64,000 nucleotides of DNA from Burkholderia sp. H160 (GTDB lineage: Bacteria; Pseudomonadota; Gammaproteobacteria; Burkholderiales; Burkholderiaceae). Of this stretch, positions 9,922-18,670 are shown piece by piece; the first letter of the stretch is position 1; each line of letters begins with the position of its first letter. The position numbers and the translations under genes were made by a program. The stretch lies in contig ABYL01000011.1 in assembly GCA_000173575.1 (NCBI GenBank), forward strand, positions 39,633 through 103,632, given 5' to 3'. Below the pieces are notes generated by a model, which saw only the letters and a program-made list of their open reading frames with translations, was not told where the DNA came from and did not search any database.

Positions 9922-11193
9922 CTACGCGGCGTTTGTTTGCGATGGGCCAGTTACCGTTTTCCGCTCGAGAGAACGATGGTCTCGAACCAATGCGCAAATC
10001 TTGGCGCACAGTTGAATCATACTGCGTCCTGGACTCCCGATTTCGTGCCTCCGATTCACGAACACTAGCCTTTGAGTCGGCACCCGCCCGGTATCGGCGA
10101 TAGCATGCGCCTCGTCGTAAAAAACGGCCTCAAGCCGAACCTCACGCAGTTGCTTGCACATCTGCCGGTGTTTCTTCGCTTCGAACGAAATCTCGGCGGC
10201 CAACTGCGGGGCCGCCTTCCACAGCTGGCCTGGGTCGACCCCAATCTGGCGCGCCATGGCTGCTATTGACATGGGCACAGACGACTCCCCTCGAAGACGG
10301 ACCATTGCCGCCCTACATTCTTCGGATGAATGCCGCTCGCAGTATCGCGTAGGCCTGCGACATTCCAATGCCGTTTGGGTGCATACCAGCTGTTTCTGAC
10401 AGTCCCCAAGTAACATTTGGGAAATGGGGACCTCGAACATTACCGCCAGTCGAGCAAGTACTTCGATTTTTGGCATCCCAAGGCCATGCAGCCAGTACCA
10501 GAGCGTATTTTTCCTATATCCCAAGGCCGTGGCAAGCCGGGACGACGCACCTCCGAATGCTTCCTTTGACGCCCGACCTAAAAATGAGGCCAGGTTCCCG
10601 ACCAGCTTTTCTCGCGCGACACCTGCGATGAGCTGAGAATCAGCCAACAAACCCAATATCATGCTCGACTGACATACGGCGCCATCGGACGCGGGACTCG
10701 GTGCCGGCTGACCTTCACCGTAGAGCAAGCGACCGCATTTGACGCATATTCCCGGATGGTGCTTCCTTCGTCTACCGGGAATGGAGTTCTGTCCATTGCA
10801 ACAACAAGCTTTCATCAAAAGAACCTTGTGTATTGGACATGCCAAAACCCCCTTCATGCGCCATAAAAGCGGGTAGTAGACCAATCCGGTTCGCGCCATC
10901 TCACCCAGACACAGAGGGCACCACATCTGCTCTCCGACAATCGTATTACCGACACTTAATACGTTTCTTAGCGGGTACAGGGTGAGCGCCAACAAACCGC
11001 TTGCGCCGGTCAGGAATTCAAGCGCATCACACACGCGCCGCATAGACTCCCCCCCACCGACGAAATATTGCCTGTACCAGTCACCGCCGTCAGAGGATGC
11101 TTTTCTATCGATAATTGGCATTAGCTCCTTTTGGAACAATACCCAGGGCGAGACGTGGCATTCGTGAGCCAGCCGGACGAAAAAACTGGACAA
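9922..11193 (-). CDS. TniQ/TnsD-like transposon targeting protein, start unclear
   Basis: Proteins of this family bind the target DNA for Tn7-like and Tn5053-like transposons. The N-terminal TniQ core is seen as (VE)SLSSFFVRLAHECHVSP, followed by zinc-ligand pairs CPLC, CPIH and CVKC, and a C-terminal region of the TnsD helix-turn-helix type. With the TTG at 11193 the protein has 423 residues but loses the conserved ESL. The same frame continues upstream as RLYRLDGINIGTGYVE, which fits the family, yet it holds no ATG, GTG or TTG before a stop at about 11341. So the gene may use a rare start, or has lost its 5' end. No transposase (tnsA/B, tniA) or tniB is next to it. It sits 152 bases beyond the tRNA gene. 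Confidence 0.75.
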   Translation of the reverse strand: MSSFFVRLAHECHVSPWVLFQKELMPIIDRKASSDGGDWYRQYFVGGGESMRRVCDALEFLTGASGLLALTLYPLRNVLSVGNTIVGEQMWCPLCLGEMARTGLVYYPLLWRMKGVLACPIHKVLLMKACCCNGQNSIPGRRRKHHPGICVKCGRLLYGEGQPAPSPASDGAVCQSSMILGLLADSQLIAGVAREKLVGNLASFLGRASKEAFGGASSRLATALGYRKNTLWYWLHGLGMPKIEVLARLAVMFEVPISQMLLGDCQKQLVCTQTALECRRPTRYCERHSSEECRAAMVRLRGESSVPMSIAAMARQIGVDPGQLWKAAPQLAAEISFEAKKHRQMCKQLREVRLEAVFYDEAHAIADTGRVPTQRLVFVNRRHEIGSPGRSMIQLCAKICALVRDHRSLERKTVTGPSQTNAA

Positions 11194-11274
11194 GCTTTCG
11201 ACGTACCCGGTACCGATGTTTATTCCATCGAGACGATACAGCCGTAGCCGATGAGTACCGAAGAGGAGCCAATG

Positions 11275-11700
11275 ATGGCAAGCGAAGACGATGCATTGCT
11301 CGTCGTATCGGTGTATGACGGCCAGTTCTTCGGAGACATGTCATCTCTCGAGAAGATATGCGTCATTGAAGGCAGCGTCGTCATTTCCTGTGACAGGGAG
11401 CCCTGTTCGACGCTCGAAGAGACTTCAAAGTTGCTAGAGATGTGGGCCGAGAAGCACACGACCCCGCCCCCGCGAGGCGACTTCTTCACCATTTTTATCG
11501 GTCGCAAGGACCGAAGCGATACGGAGGTCGAGCCGGTGATACGCCTCGACGTGTATGCACACAACGGCGAAACCACCGCCTGCGTCATGAGTCGAACTCC
11601 GTGTTGGGATACGGAGCGAGTTTGCTATCAGCCGGATGACGGCAGCGTCGCGATTGTGTGCAAAATCTTGCGGGCCAACCTAGGTCGCACAGAATACTAG
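11275..11700 (+). CDS. Acidic hypothetical protein
   Basis: Not recognised. About 141 residues, strongly acidic, with no signal peptide or membrane segment. I start at the second of two adjacent ATGs (11272 and 11275) because GAGGAG at 11263–11268 is then spaced six bases away; an upstream ATG at 11251 would put that binding site inside the gene. It diverges from the TniQ-like gene, whose apparent upstream extension overlaps this 5' end on the other strand. It could be a passenger gene of the same accessory segment. Confidence 0.5.
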   Translation: MASEDDALLVVSVYDGQFFGDMSSLEKICVIEGSVVISCDREPCSTLEETSKLLEMWAEKHTTPPPRGDFFTIFIGRKDRSDTEVEPVIRLDVYAHNGETTACVMSRTPCWDTERVCYQPDDGSVAIVCKILRANLGRTEY

Positions 11701-12234
11701 GTTGGTGAGCGATGCCGCTGCCCAGTGACGAACTCCATCGGTCACCTCTCGCCCCCAACGACGTTGGTTCACGGCGGTTCCTGCATTCCGCACGACCTCG
11801 CAGTGTCGATGCCCTTGTATGCACCTATGTCTGTTCGGGGATTCTCGGCGAACTGTTGAGCGAGCGCGCCGCATCGCAGAATGTGCAGCCGGCTGGTCCG
11901 TAGTCTTCGCGTGCTGACACGCTTGAATTGCTTGTGCTCGACGAGGAGCAGTTCCCCCTTATGATGCGACGTTACGCTTACGAAGCGACGCGCCATCAGC
12001 CAATTCTCTTATCCCAAAAAGGACGGCTTTTGTCTAAACCAGCCTTCGCGTTGCTCGCTTCCGCGACAACATGTGTTCAGCGATTAATGGCTCGGCAATG
12101 ATGGTTGCTGGCGAGTTGTGACTCCACGCAAATCACGCAACCGATGTCGACAACCTCGCCGCGAAAACATCAGGAATCCGAGTCGGCGTGAATGCCTACG
12201 GTTTAAGGTTGTTAGACGAAAGAGGAGAAAGAGG
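11701..12234. other. Intergenic region before the LivK-type gene
   Basis: Frames here are short and lack binding sites. I see no RNA gene or repeat. The last 15 bases (AGAGGAGAAAGAGG) are the ribosome binding site of the next gene. Confidence 0.4.
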
Positions 12235-13374
12235 ATGAAATCAGGACTTCTGATGGCCACGTCAATTAGCACCGCGGCAATTGCCGCGTTCATGCACAGT
12301 GCTTACGCCGATGAAACGGTGACGATTGGCCATGTCGCCCCACTTACCGGCGCGATTGCGCATCTCGGCAAAGACAACGAAAACGGTGCACGACTTGCGG
12401 TCGAGGAAATCAACGCGAAGGGTCTGGTAGTCGCTGGTCAGAAAGTGACTTTACGACTTGACGCACAGGACGACGCGGCTGACCCGAAGACTGCAACCCA
12501 AGTCGCGCAGAAGCTTGTCGACGACAAGGTTGTTGCTGTGGTGGGACACCTTAACTCCGGAACATCCATTCCGGCTTCCCGTATCTACAGCGACGCAGGC
12601 GTCACTCAAATTTCCCCATCGTCGACCAATCCCGTTTTCACGCAACAGGGGTACAAAACAACGTTTCGTGTGGTTGCGACGGATGCTCAGCAAGGCCCAG
12701 CGCTGGCCGAATATGCGGTCAAGCAGTTGCACATCAAGTCGGTCGCAATTGTCGACGACTCAACTGCGTACGGCCAGGGTCTTGCAAATGAGTTCGAGAA
12801 AACGGTCAAGAGTCTGGGAGTTAATGTGACGTCCCGGAACGCCACCAACGATAAGGCCGTCGACTTCCGTGCGATTCTGACGAAAATCAAGGGCGAGAAC
12901 CCTGACGCCATCATGTACAGCGGCGAAGACGCGACAGGCGGACCGTTCAGCAAGCAGGCGGTACAGCTCGGATTGCGTTCAAAAATCCTTGCCGGCGATG
13001 GCGTTTGCTCCGACAAGCTGCCTGACCTGGCGGGTAGCGGCGCGGAGCGGGTAGTCTGCTCACAACCGGGAACCGCACCGGAGAAAATGCCGGGAGGAGG
13101 TGCATTCAAGGCGAAGTACCAAAAGCGCTTTAATCACGGGATGGAAATCTACGCGCCGTTCACATATGACGCGGTTTACATCCTGGTCGACGCGATGCGC
13201 CGGGCGAACTCCACCGACCCGGCGAAAATCCTCGCGGCCATGCCCGCCACGGACTATCAAGGCGTCACGGGAGAAACGACCTTCGATACAAAGGGTGACC
13301 TGAAGCATGGCGTCATCTCGATTTACAGCTACCGGAACGGGACAAAGACGTTCCTCGACGAAGTCAAGATGTGA
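12235..13374 (+). CDS. LivK-type branched-chain amino acid ABC binding protein
   Basis: Periplasmic binding protein of 379 residues for an ABC importer of branched-chain amino acids or similar compounds. The signal peptide covers about 24 residues (ending in AYA-DETVTIG). The fold I pattern is typical: TIGHVAPLTGAIAHLGKDNENGARLA, VVAVVGHLNSGTSIPAS, ISPSSTNP. The ATG follows a strong purine-rich binding site; the frame runs further upstream but those residues (Arg-rich) do not look like a signal peptide. No permease or ATPase genes follow, so it must work with components coded elsewhere. It may form a unit with the next two genes. Confidence 0.9.
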   Translation: MKSGLLMATSISTAAIAAFMHSAYADETVTIGHVAPLTGAIAHLGKDNENGARLAVEEINAKGLVVAGQKVTLRLDAQDDAADPKTATQVAQKLVDDKVVAVVGHLNSGTSIPASRIYSDAGVTQISPSSTNPVFTQQGYKTTFRVVATDAQQGPALAEYAVKQLHIKSVAIVDDSTAYGQGLANEFEKTVKSLGVNVTSRNATNDKAVDFRAILTKIKGENPDAIMYSGEDATGGPFSKQAVQLGLRSKILAGDGVCSDKLPDLAGSGAERVVCSQPGTAPEKMPGGGAFKAKYQKRFNHGMEIYAPFTYDAVYILVDAMRRANSTDPAKILAAMPATDYQGVTGETTFDTKGDLKHGVISIYSYRNGTKTFLDEVKM

Positions 13375-13473
13375 ACGCGGTCGGGCGCCCCCAAAGAAAC
13401 CCCTGGGTCGCCCGGCCCCTGGTCAGCACGCTGCAGTTCGACACCCATTGGGTGCAGCCTCGCAATCCTTACC

Positions 13474-14049
13474 ATGTCCATTCCTCTGATTGCTGTCGAA
13501 GCGCTTACTCCCGATGCCTTCGCCCCATACGGCTGGGTGTTGGGCAGGCGCACCACGACCTCGGGTGAAGACCCGTACTTCCAGAGTCAATCTTTATCGA
13601 TTTGGCGCGAGCATCTTTTCGACGCCGGCGAGGCCAATGAAACGGAGATTCTGTGGACCAGTTTTGGCGACGCTAGCGAACTGGTTCAACGACTCGAAAC
13701 ACGGCACTTGACGCAACAGGTGACAGTCCCGCTGACGGCACCGCTAATTCAGATTGTCGCGACTTCGGAGCCCACCCGGGTTCCGAATATGACCTCACTT
13801 AGGGCATTCGAGATTCCAGTGGGCATGGGAACCTGCATTCGCCCATGGTGCTGGCACACTACGAGGGCGCTTGCCGGCCCTGCAACGGCCCTCTTGCTTT
13901 CCAGGCGCTCTACCTCTTTCGACCTGATTGTCCATCTGCATACGGGCTCGCCGATGAGCGAAAGCACACGGATACCAATCTGTCCGCGCAAGGTCGTTCA
14001 CGGCAGGGTCGGCGCAACAATCGATAGCACCCCGTCAAGTCTCCCTTAG
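13474..14049 (+). CDS. Ureidoglycolate lyase (AllA)-like protein
   Basis: A 191-residue cupin-like protein of the AllA (ureidoglycolate hydrolase/lyase) family. The order of motifs fits: PDAFAPYGWVLG at the N-terminus, a central VPLTAPLIQIVA strand and IPVGMGTCIRPWCWHTTRAL, where AllA proteins have their Gly-rich turn and Trp-His. AllA releases glyoxylate and urea from ureidoglycolate. No other allantoin genes are nearby and the sequence is a divergent member, so its substrate may be another small hydroxy acid. The neighbouring binding protein and HAD phosphatase do not settle this. Confidence 0.65.
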   Translation: MSIPLIAVEALTPDAFAPYGWVLGRRTTTSGEDPYFQSQSLSIWREHLFDAGEANETEILWTSFGDASELVQRLETRHLTQQVTVPLTAPLIQIVATSEPTRVPNMTSLRAFEIPVGMGTCIRPWCWHTTRALAGPATALLLSRRSTSFDLIVHLHTGSPMSESTRIPICPRKVVHGRVGATIDSTPSSLP

Positions 14050-14119
14050 AATGGCCTATTAAGCTGTTTGGTCAATGACGACGAATGCAAAGGCTGGTAC
14101 ACGATTTCGGAAGTTCGGT

Positions 14120-14839
14120 ATGTCTTTAAGCAGAGTGTCGGCTATCTCATTCGACCTTGACGACACCCTGTGGCCCTTCAGGGCCGTCGTTGAGCGGGCG
14201 GAGGCGACGCTACATTCATGGCTCCTTGAGCACGCCCCGAGAGTCGCGACGGTTTTGTCGACACCGCAAGCGCTTGGCCGTTTGAGAGATGACTATGAGC
14301 TCTCGCAGCCCAGACTCGCCGGCGACTTTCGGGCGTTGAGAATCGGCTCGATTCGGCTTGCCTTGGAAATGTCGGGCGAAGACGTTTCGCTGACCGACCA
14401 GGCGTATGAAATCTTCGTCGCTGCACGGCACGAAGTGCAGTTTTACGACGATGTCATGCCTGCCCTTCAATGGCTCAGCGCCCGGTTTCCCTTGGTTGCA
14501 GTGACCAACGGCAATGCCGACCTACGCATGACGGGCGGAAGCGAATTCTTCCGACTAACTTTGAGCGCGAGTTCACTCGGAATCGCGAAGCCGACCGCTG
14601 GGATATTCCATGCGGCAGCACGCGCCGCGGGCGTAGCGCCGGCCGAGATGCTCCACGTCGGCGACGACTACAACCTCGATGTTGTTGGAGCCTTAGACGC
14701 CGGCCTCCAGGCAGCATGGCTGCGGCGGGGAGAGCGCAACGTCGCCGTTCCGTCGTCGCCGATTGCGCAGGGGCGCCATCTAGTCATTAGTGATTTGTCG
14801 ATGCTCTGTCTGGCCGTCGGAGAACCAGACAAAATGTGA
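14120..14839 (+). CDS. HAD-family hydrolase
   Basis: Predicted phosphatase of 239 residues with all four HAD motifs: DLDDTLWP (nucleophile Asp and acid/base Asp), VTNGN, the Lys in GIAKPTAGIF, and HVGDDYNLDVVGA with the metal-binding acidic pair. A helical cap lies between motifs 1 and 2. I start at the ATG giving MSLSRVSAISFDLDD, with GGAAG seven bases upstream; an earlier ATG at 14075 adds 15 residues. Substrate unknown. Confidence 0.82.
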   Translation: MSLSRVSAISFDLDDTLWPFRAVVERAEATLHSWLLEHAPRVATVLSTPQALGRLRDDYELSQPRLAGDFRALRIGSIRLALEMSGEDVSLTDQAYEIFVAARHEVQFYDDVMPALQWLSARFPLVAVTNGNADLRMTGGSEFFRLTLSASSLGIAKPTAGIFHAAARAAGVAPAEMLHVGDDYNLDVVGALDAGLQAAWLRRGERNVAVPSSPIAQGRHLVISDLSMLCLAVGEPDKM

Positions 14840-14955
14840 GGGGGTACTCGCTCGAGGAAGCGTGCCCTGTCCCCTCGTGCACGATGCCTTTCGCTATGAA
14901 GCGGTTGCGGCACCTGTGACCAGTTGACTTCGATGGGCACGCGCCACGGTTAGAG

Positions 14956-16371
14956 TTAGTCGGCGCTGAGTTGAGTGGCTGTGGTCGCCGCGGGCGTGCC
15001 ACGCCGCGCCTTCCTGACCCGATACATGACTGCGAGCCCCAAGAACCATGCGGGCATCACACGAAGCGCCTGCGCAGTGTCGGGCTCCAGAGTCAGAAGC
15101 CAAATCATTGCGATGAAGAACGCGAGACCCAGCCAGGCAGCCAACAGCCCCCCAGGCATCCTGTAGGCCGACTTCCGGTGAAGTTCGGGGTCGCGACGGC
15201 GATACCGCATATACGCGACGAGAATCATTGCCCACACAAAGATGTAAAGGATTGCAGAGACCGTGGTCAAGATGGTGAAGGCGCCCATCACTTCGGGTAT
15301 GAAATGCAACACCGAAAGGCCCGCGAACATGCAGGCACTCGAAAAGAGAAGGCCGCGCATCGGAACTGCCGAACGAGACAGTTTCAGGAAAAATTTGGAG
15401 CCATATCCGCTTGCAGCGAGGCCAAACAACATCCGGCTCGTGGCGAATACACCGCTGTTCGCCGCGGACATGGCCGACGTGATGACAACAAAATTGATGA
15501 CGCCCGCTGCCGCAGGGAATCCGGCCAGCATGAACAACTGGACGAACGGGCTCTTGTTGGCAGCAATCTCCGGCCACGACGAGACCGAGATGATGCAAGC
15601 GAGCGCCAGCACGTAAAACAGGAGGACGCGGACTGGAGCCGCATTGATTGCACGCGGCAGATTGCGATGGGGGTCACGAGTCTCTGCAGCCGTCGTCCCG
15701 ATGAGTTCGATGCCGCCAAACGAAAAGATTGCAATCTGGAAGCCGGCAAAAAACCCCGAGATGCCGAACGGGAACATGACGCCATGTTCGACAAGATGAC
15801 TGAAGGACGCTTGAACACCGGTAGGCGACATATAGCCGCCAAAAATCATGAACAGGCCAACGATGATGAGAGCACTAATCGCAACGACCTTCACCAAGGC
15901 GAACCAGAATTCGAGCTCACCGAATATCTGGACTGCGACGAGATTGAGGACAAGAAGTGTCGTCAGAACGGCTATCGCGGGTATCCATAGCGGCAAGGTC
16001 GGAAACCAGAAGCGAAGATAGCCGCCGATGACGGTACAGTCCGCCACTGCAACCACAATCCAGGTGAGCCAGTACGACCAGCTGATGAAGTACCCCGCCC
16101 ACGGGCCAATATAGTGACTACAGAAATCCGAGAACGATTTGAATTCGAGGTTCGACAGCAGAATCTCACCCATCGCTCTCATGGTGAGAAACAGGACGAA
16201 TCCAATCGTCATGTACGTCAGAAGTATTGACGTTCCCGAAACACTGATTGTCTTTCCCGAGCCCATAAACAGGCCCGTTCCGATTGCACCACCAATCGAC
16301 ATTAGTTGAATCTGGCGATTTCCAAGGCCACGGTGCAGCGCACCGCCCGCCCCTTTTTCAGAGCTTTCCAT
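14956..16371 (-). CDS. Amino acid permease, APC/AAT family
   Basis: A 471-residue secondary transporter with about twelve membrane helices. The AAT subfamily hallmark IGGAIGTGLFMGSGKTI is in helix 1, with MRAMGEIL in helix 2 and FSFGGIELIGTTAAET in helix 6, close to CycA/AnsP/GabP-type permeases. It is the last gene of the minus-strand operon that includes methylaspartate ammonia-lyase, 147 bases after the CitE-like gene, so I infer it imports the amino acid that the operon degrades. It could instead have its own promoter in the 147-base gap. Confidence 0.88.
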   Translation of the reverse strand: MESSEKGAGGALHRGLGNRQIQLMSIGGAIGTGLFMGSGKTISVSGTSILLTYMTIGFVLFLTMRAMGEILLSNLEFKSFSDFCSHYIGPWAGYFISWSYWLTWIVVAVADCTVIGGYLRFWFPTLPLWIPAIAVLTTLLVLNLVAVQIFGELEFWFALVKVVAISALIIVGLFMIFGGYMSPTGVQASFSHLVEHGVMFPFGISGFFAGFQIAIFSFGGIELIGTTAAETRDPHRNLPRAINAAPVRVLLFYVLALACIISVSSWPEIAANKSPFVQLFMLAGFPAAAGVINFVVITSAMSAANSGVFATSRMLFGLAASGYGSKFFLKLSRSAVPMRGLLFSSACMFAGLSVLHFIPEVMGAFTILTTVSAILYIFVWAMILVAYMRYRRRDPELHRKSAYRMPGGLLAAWLGLAFFIAMIWLLTLEPDTAQALRVMPAWFLGLAVMYRVRKARRGTPAATTATQLSAD

Positions 16372-16485
16372 GACAGAGTTGTCTCCAATCTATTTCTTCG
16401 TGGGGTATTCCGGGCAGCAGGTCCCCTTGCCCGTTCGGACAATCGGGACCACTCCGGAGGCTAGTCTGGCGCCGCGAGCCGGCGC

Positions 16486-16523
16486 GCGTGCGTGCGTGCG
16501 TGGGTGCTAGCTGAACTGCTAGC
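16486..16523. repeat. GCGT microsatellite and GCTAGC inverted repeat
   Basis: Four exact copies of GCGT at 16486–16501, followed by two copies of the palindrome GCTAGC (16506–16511 and 16518–16523) six bases apart. They sit at the stop codon of the CitE-like gene. The palindromes could form a small hairpin at the end of that gene but there is no T-run. Confidence 0.5.
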
Positions 16524-17376
16524 TTGATGTACCTGCCTGTGCGGCCTCGTTCCTTCTGGCGACTATCCGGAGCGCGCGCAGCAAAACTGGCAGGTCAATC
16601 ATTGCGCCGTTGACTGTCGTCGCCGCTCCCGCACTGGCCTTCGAAGCAGCAACGACTTCCGATGCCCACGCGAACTCTTCATCCGACACCCTGAACGCAG
16701 CGGCAACCGCTGCAACCTGCTTAGGGTGGATACATAGCTTGGCTGCAAAGCCGAAGGAGCGCGCACGTTCCGTATCGGCTTTCACGAGGTCGAGGTCCGT
16801 GATTGACGTGCAAACGCCATCGACCGGCGCACCGATGCCTGCCGAAGCCGATGCGAGCACGAGCATCAGGCGACTCGCGTCAAGTGGCTCGCGGTCATTT
16901 GTAACACCAAGATTCAGCATCAGGTCCACTGACCCCAACACGAGTCTTGCGACATTTGGTGCCGTCGCAATCGCCCTGGCCTCGAGAACGCCGGTCGCCG
17001 ATTCGATAAGCGCCAGTACGCCAGCATCTGGCACTTCCCTTGCGATGACGCTCAGGTCATCCCGAGATTCGACCTTGGGCACCATAACCAGGGACGGTCT
17101 CAGGAGGTGGCATAGGGCGACGTCATGTCGCGTGATTTCTTCGCGCAAAGCGTTAATGCGAATACACAGAGTTACGTTCGTTTCGTTTGCAATCCCACTC
17201 AACGACTCCCACTCTTCGAGGACCACGCTGCGCGCTGCGGCTTTATTCGTCTGCGATACCGCGTCTTCGAGGTCTACGATAACTACGTCAGCTCCGGAGC
17301 GAACGGCTTTCTCAAAGCGTTCCGGACGGTCGCCCGGGACGAACAGGAAGCTGACCGCATTGTTAAGGTCCTTCAT
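16519..17376 (-). CDS. CitE-like acyl-CoA lyase (HpcH/HpaI family)
   Basis: TIM-barrel lyase of 285 residues acting on malyl-CoA-type thioesters. Motifs: FLFVPGDRPERFEKA, the Mg-binding VIVDLEDAV, IRINALREE, the second acidic ligand LALIESATGVLEA, GSVDL and KLCIHPKQ. Such stand-alone CitE proteins include citramalyl-CoA and beta-methylmalyl-CoA lyases. The position directly after a CoA-transferase (14-base gap) and one gene from methylaspartate ammonia-lyase suggests a C5 dicarboxyl-CoA substrate derived from mesaconate. ATG at 17376 has AGGAGAG at good spacing; the frame to 17394 would start with TTG and swallow that site. Confidence 0.85.
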   Translation of the reverse strand: MKDLNNAVSFLFVPGDRPERFEKAVRSGADVVIVDLEDAVSQTNKAAARSVVLEEWESLSGIANETNVTLCIRINALREEITRHDVALCHLLRPSLVMVPKVESRDDLSVIAREVPDAGVLALIESATGVLEARAIATAPNVARLVLGSVDLMLNLGVTNDREPLDASRLMLVLASASAGIGAPVDGVCTSITDLDLVKADTERARSFGFAAKLCIHPKQVAAVAAAFRVSDEEFAWASEVVAASKASAGAATTVNGAMIDLPVLLRALRIVARRNEAAQAGTSS

Positions 17377-17390
17377 CTCTATCTCTCCTG

Positions 17391-18569
17391 TCAAACGCAG
17401 CCAGTTTCCCGAAGCTCATCAATGCGCGACTGCGTAAAGCCAAGCTCGGAGAGGATGCCAGCCGTATGCTGGCCGACAGCAGGAATCGGGTCCATACGCG
17501 CCTCGGGAGAGACACCGCCCGGGGGAATCAGCGCCGGAATTTTCCCGACAGGCGAATCGACCGTGCGCCAGCGTTCGCGAGCCTTGAGTTGCGGATGCTC
17601 CCACACGCCCGCCATGTCATTCACGCGAGCGTTCGCAATATCCGCAGCATCCAGCCGAGTTACCAGTTCATCGCTGTTCATACCAGTGAATACCTGGTCG
17701 ATGATGGCGCGCAATTCTGTGCGGTTCTGGCTCCGTTTCGCATTCGTCTCGAAGCGCTCATCCGTAGCGAGGTCGGGCGCCTTGAGGACAAGCTCGCAGA
17801 ACTTGGCCCATTCACGTTCATTCTGCAGCCCGAGGATGACCGTCTTGCCATCGTTCGCTTCAAACGGGCCGTAGGGGTAAATGGTGGCGTGTGAAGCGCC
17901 AGCCCGCGGAGGCGGCGATGCGCCATCGAAAGCGTAATAGAGCGGGAAGGTCATCCACTCTGCCATCGACTCCAGCATTGAGACGTCGATACGGCAGCCA
18001 CGGCCTGTCTTGCCTCGCTGAATGAGCGCAGCCAGGATATTCGTATAGGCGTACATCCCGGCCGCGATGTCCGCGATGGAACAACCCGCCTTGACCATAT
18101 CGTCCGGCGTCCCGGTCACTGACAGGAAGCCCGCCTCTGCCTGCACGAGCAGGTCGTACGCCTTCTTGTTCGTGTACGGCCCGTTGCTCCCATATCCCGA
18201 GATATCGCACACAATCAGGCCAGGGTATTGGTCCTTCAGCGACTCGTAGTCGAGGCCGATACGACCCGTCGCACCCGGTGCGAGGTTTTGCACGAAGACG
18301 TCTGCTTTTGCGAGCAGCGCGTGGAGGATTACGTCAGCGCCATCGTGTTTCGTGTTGAGAGTAAGGCTTTCTTTCGAGCGATTGGTCCACGCGAAGTGCG
18401 ACGATATACCGTTGGCCCTGTCGTCGTAGGCCCGCGCGAAATCGCCCACTCCCGGGCGTTCGATTTTGATAACGCGGGCGCCAAGGTCCGCCAATTGCCG
18501 TGTTGCAAAGGGAGCTGCAATTGCCTGCTCCAGAGAGACGACCGTAATTCCGGCGAGCGGACCTGTCAT
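17391..18569 (-). CDS. Class III (CaiB/BaiF) CoA-transferase
   Basis: A 392-residue family III CoA-transferase, which moves CoA between carboxylic acids through an aspartyl-CoA intermediate. The catalytic Asp is in KKAYDLLVQAEAG; the N-terminal GPLAGITVVSLEQAIAAPFATRQLADLGA is typical. Between the ammonia-lyase and the CitE-like lyase, it most likely activates mesaconate or citramalate with succinyl-CoA as donor. ATG at 18569 has AGGAAG upstream; the nine extra residues of the longer frame are not conserved. Confidence 0.88.
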   Translation of the reverse strand: MTGPLAGITVVSLEQAIAAPFATRQLADLGARVIKIERPGVGDFARAYDDRANGISSHFAWTNRSKESLTLNTKHDGADVILHALLAKADVFVQNLAPGATGRIGLDYESLKDQYPGLIVCDISGYGSNGPYTNKKAYDLLVQAEAGFLSVTGTPDDMVKAGCSIADIAAGMYAYTNILAALIQRGKTGRGCRIDVSMLESMAEWMTFPLYYAFDGASPPPRAGASHATIYPYGPFEANDGKTVILGLQNEREWAKFCELVLKAPDLATDERFETNAKRSQNRTELRAIIDQVFTGMNSDELVTRLDAADIANARVNDMAGVWEHPQLKARERWRTVDSPVGKIPALIPPGGVSPEARMDPIPAVGQHTAGILSELGFTQSRIDELRETGCV

Positions 18570-18670
18570 TTTCAATCTTCCTACTGTCTGGTGCAATCTA
18601 CGGGAGGGTCGCGAATGACCGCCTACGCAGCCGGTCCGCGCTAGTTCTCGCGGACCGTTGACGTACGGCT

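Noticed and set aside
9737-10009. 90-codon minus-strand frame ending in PPDRNRTCI
   Set aside because: It runs through the complement of the tRNA-Arg gene, a known source of false genes.
12118-12234. N-terminal extension of the LivK-type protein from ATG 12118
   Set aside because: The added residues are Arg-rich and would hide the signal peptide, while a strong binding site directly precedes ATG 12235.
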